From NCBI RefSeq assembly GCF_004022565.1, contig NZ_CP022987.1, positions 3,162,001 to 3,226,000 of the forward strand: a stretch of 64,000 nucleotides of DNA. The letters are read 5' to 3'. The position numbers were made by a program, and so were the translations under genes. The notes beneath the pieces were generated by a model. The model did no database searches. It had not been told where the DNA came from and saw nothing but the letters and a program-made list of their open reading frames with translations. This stretch comes from Pollutimonas thiosulfatoxidans (GTDB lineage: Bacteria; Pseudomonadota; Gammaproteobacteria; Burkholderiales; Burkholderiaceae_B). Below, one piece after another: positions 62,999 to 64,000 of this stretch. Position 1 is the stretch's first letter; each line of letters begins with the position of its first letter.

Positions 62999-63025
62999 TA
63001 CGCGGTGCCCCCCTAAAACCGCGTA
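62999..63025. promoter_or_regulatory. Inverted repeat TACGCGGT-N11-ACCGCGTA
   Basis: A perfect 8-bp dyad with an 11-base spacer in the 201-base, AT-rich region between the two divergent sigma-54 activator genes. It is the strongest dyad there and may be an operator for one of them. No -24/-12 element is obvious in this region. Confidence 0.4.
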
Positions 63026-63128
63026 CGATGACTTGAAAGCGAGCAAAAAAAACGGGATGGTCGCCGTGATCCGCGCAACTGCCTGGACTACGGCGGTTAA
63101 AAAGAGATGAATTATTCAAGAAGCTAAT

Positions 63129-64000
<872 letters not shown>

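Overview
The window reads as chromosomal DNA of a GC-rich betaproteobacterium, most likely a Burkholderiales member of the Alcaligenaceae type. The signs are a DUF4148 protein, several TRAP transporters including a TAXI system, MocR and FCD-GntR regulators, and a strongly GC-biased third codon position. Genus cannot be set from sequence alone. I saw no tRNA, rRNA, CRISPR array, insertion sequence or phage gene.

Layout. 1-1210: end of a phosphonate (phn) operon (phnN, phnP). 1151-2131: an envelope alpha/beta hydrolase. 2304-8754: a three-domain copper nitrite reductase translationally coupled to a hybrid histidine kinase, followed by two more PAS kinases on the other strand. 8922-12895: an MFS carrier, an aldo/keto reductase, a glycosyltransferase and arsC. 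12888-18961: a sugar-acid-type operon on the minus strand (FCD regulator, IlvD/Edd dehydratase, hydroxypyruvate-isomerase-like enzyme, TRAP DctP-Q-M), with a DsbA-fold isomerase and a CoA-transferase divergent from it. 21026-24576: a TerC protein, two small disordered proteins, a phosphoribosyltransferase, a FUSC protein and a DUF4148 protein, an apparent envelope/stress group. 24577-25686: 1.1 kb without genes, holding two large nested palindromes. 25687-28900: acnA with an unusual insertion, a DinB-family remnant and slyX. 28916-37627: a MocR regulator with divergent targets, an AKR, panB, a LysR regulator, rmuC and a ZIP transporter. 37635-43531: a GGDEF-EAL protein and a TAXI-TRAP transporter. 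43545-46702: the threonine-degrading pair kbl-tdh and a pseudouridine synthase. 46696-50769: an asparaginase with a polar amino acid ABC transporter.

50830-64000 is the most system-like part. rpoN (sigma-54) is divergent from a tightly coupled plus-strand run: a BON protein, GT4, SDR, GmhB-like phosphatase, GT9, NodU/CmcH-type carbamoyltransferase, GT2, second GT9 and UDP-glucuronate decarboxylase. Seven of the eight junctions touch, overlap or nearly so. The run is followed by two divergent sigma-54 activators (one PspF-like, one NtrC-like and cut by the window end). A good -24/-12 element lies 194 bases upstream of the BON gene. I infer a sigma-54-controlled locus for a carbamoylated, heptose- and pentose-containing glycan that carries its own sigma factor and activators.

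The strongest unexplained signal is non-coding. The palindromes at 24864-25087 and 25337-25561 are oppositely oriented members of one family. They share two short sequence boxes, while their long stems differ in sequence yet remain almost perfectly paired.
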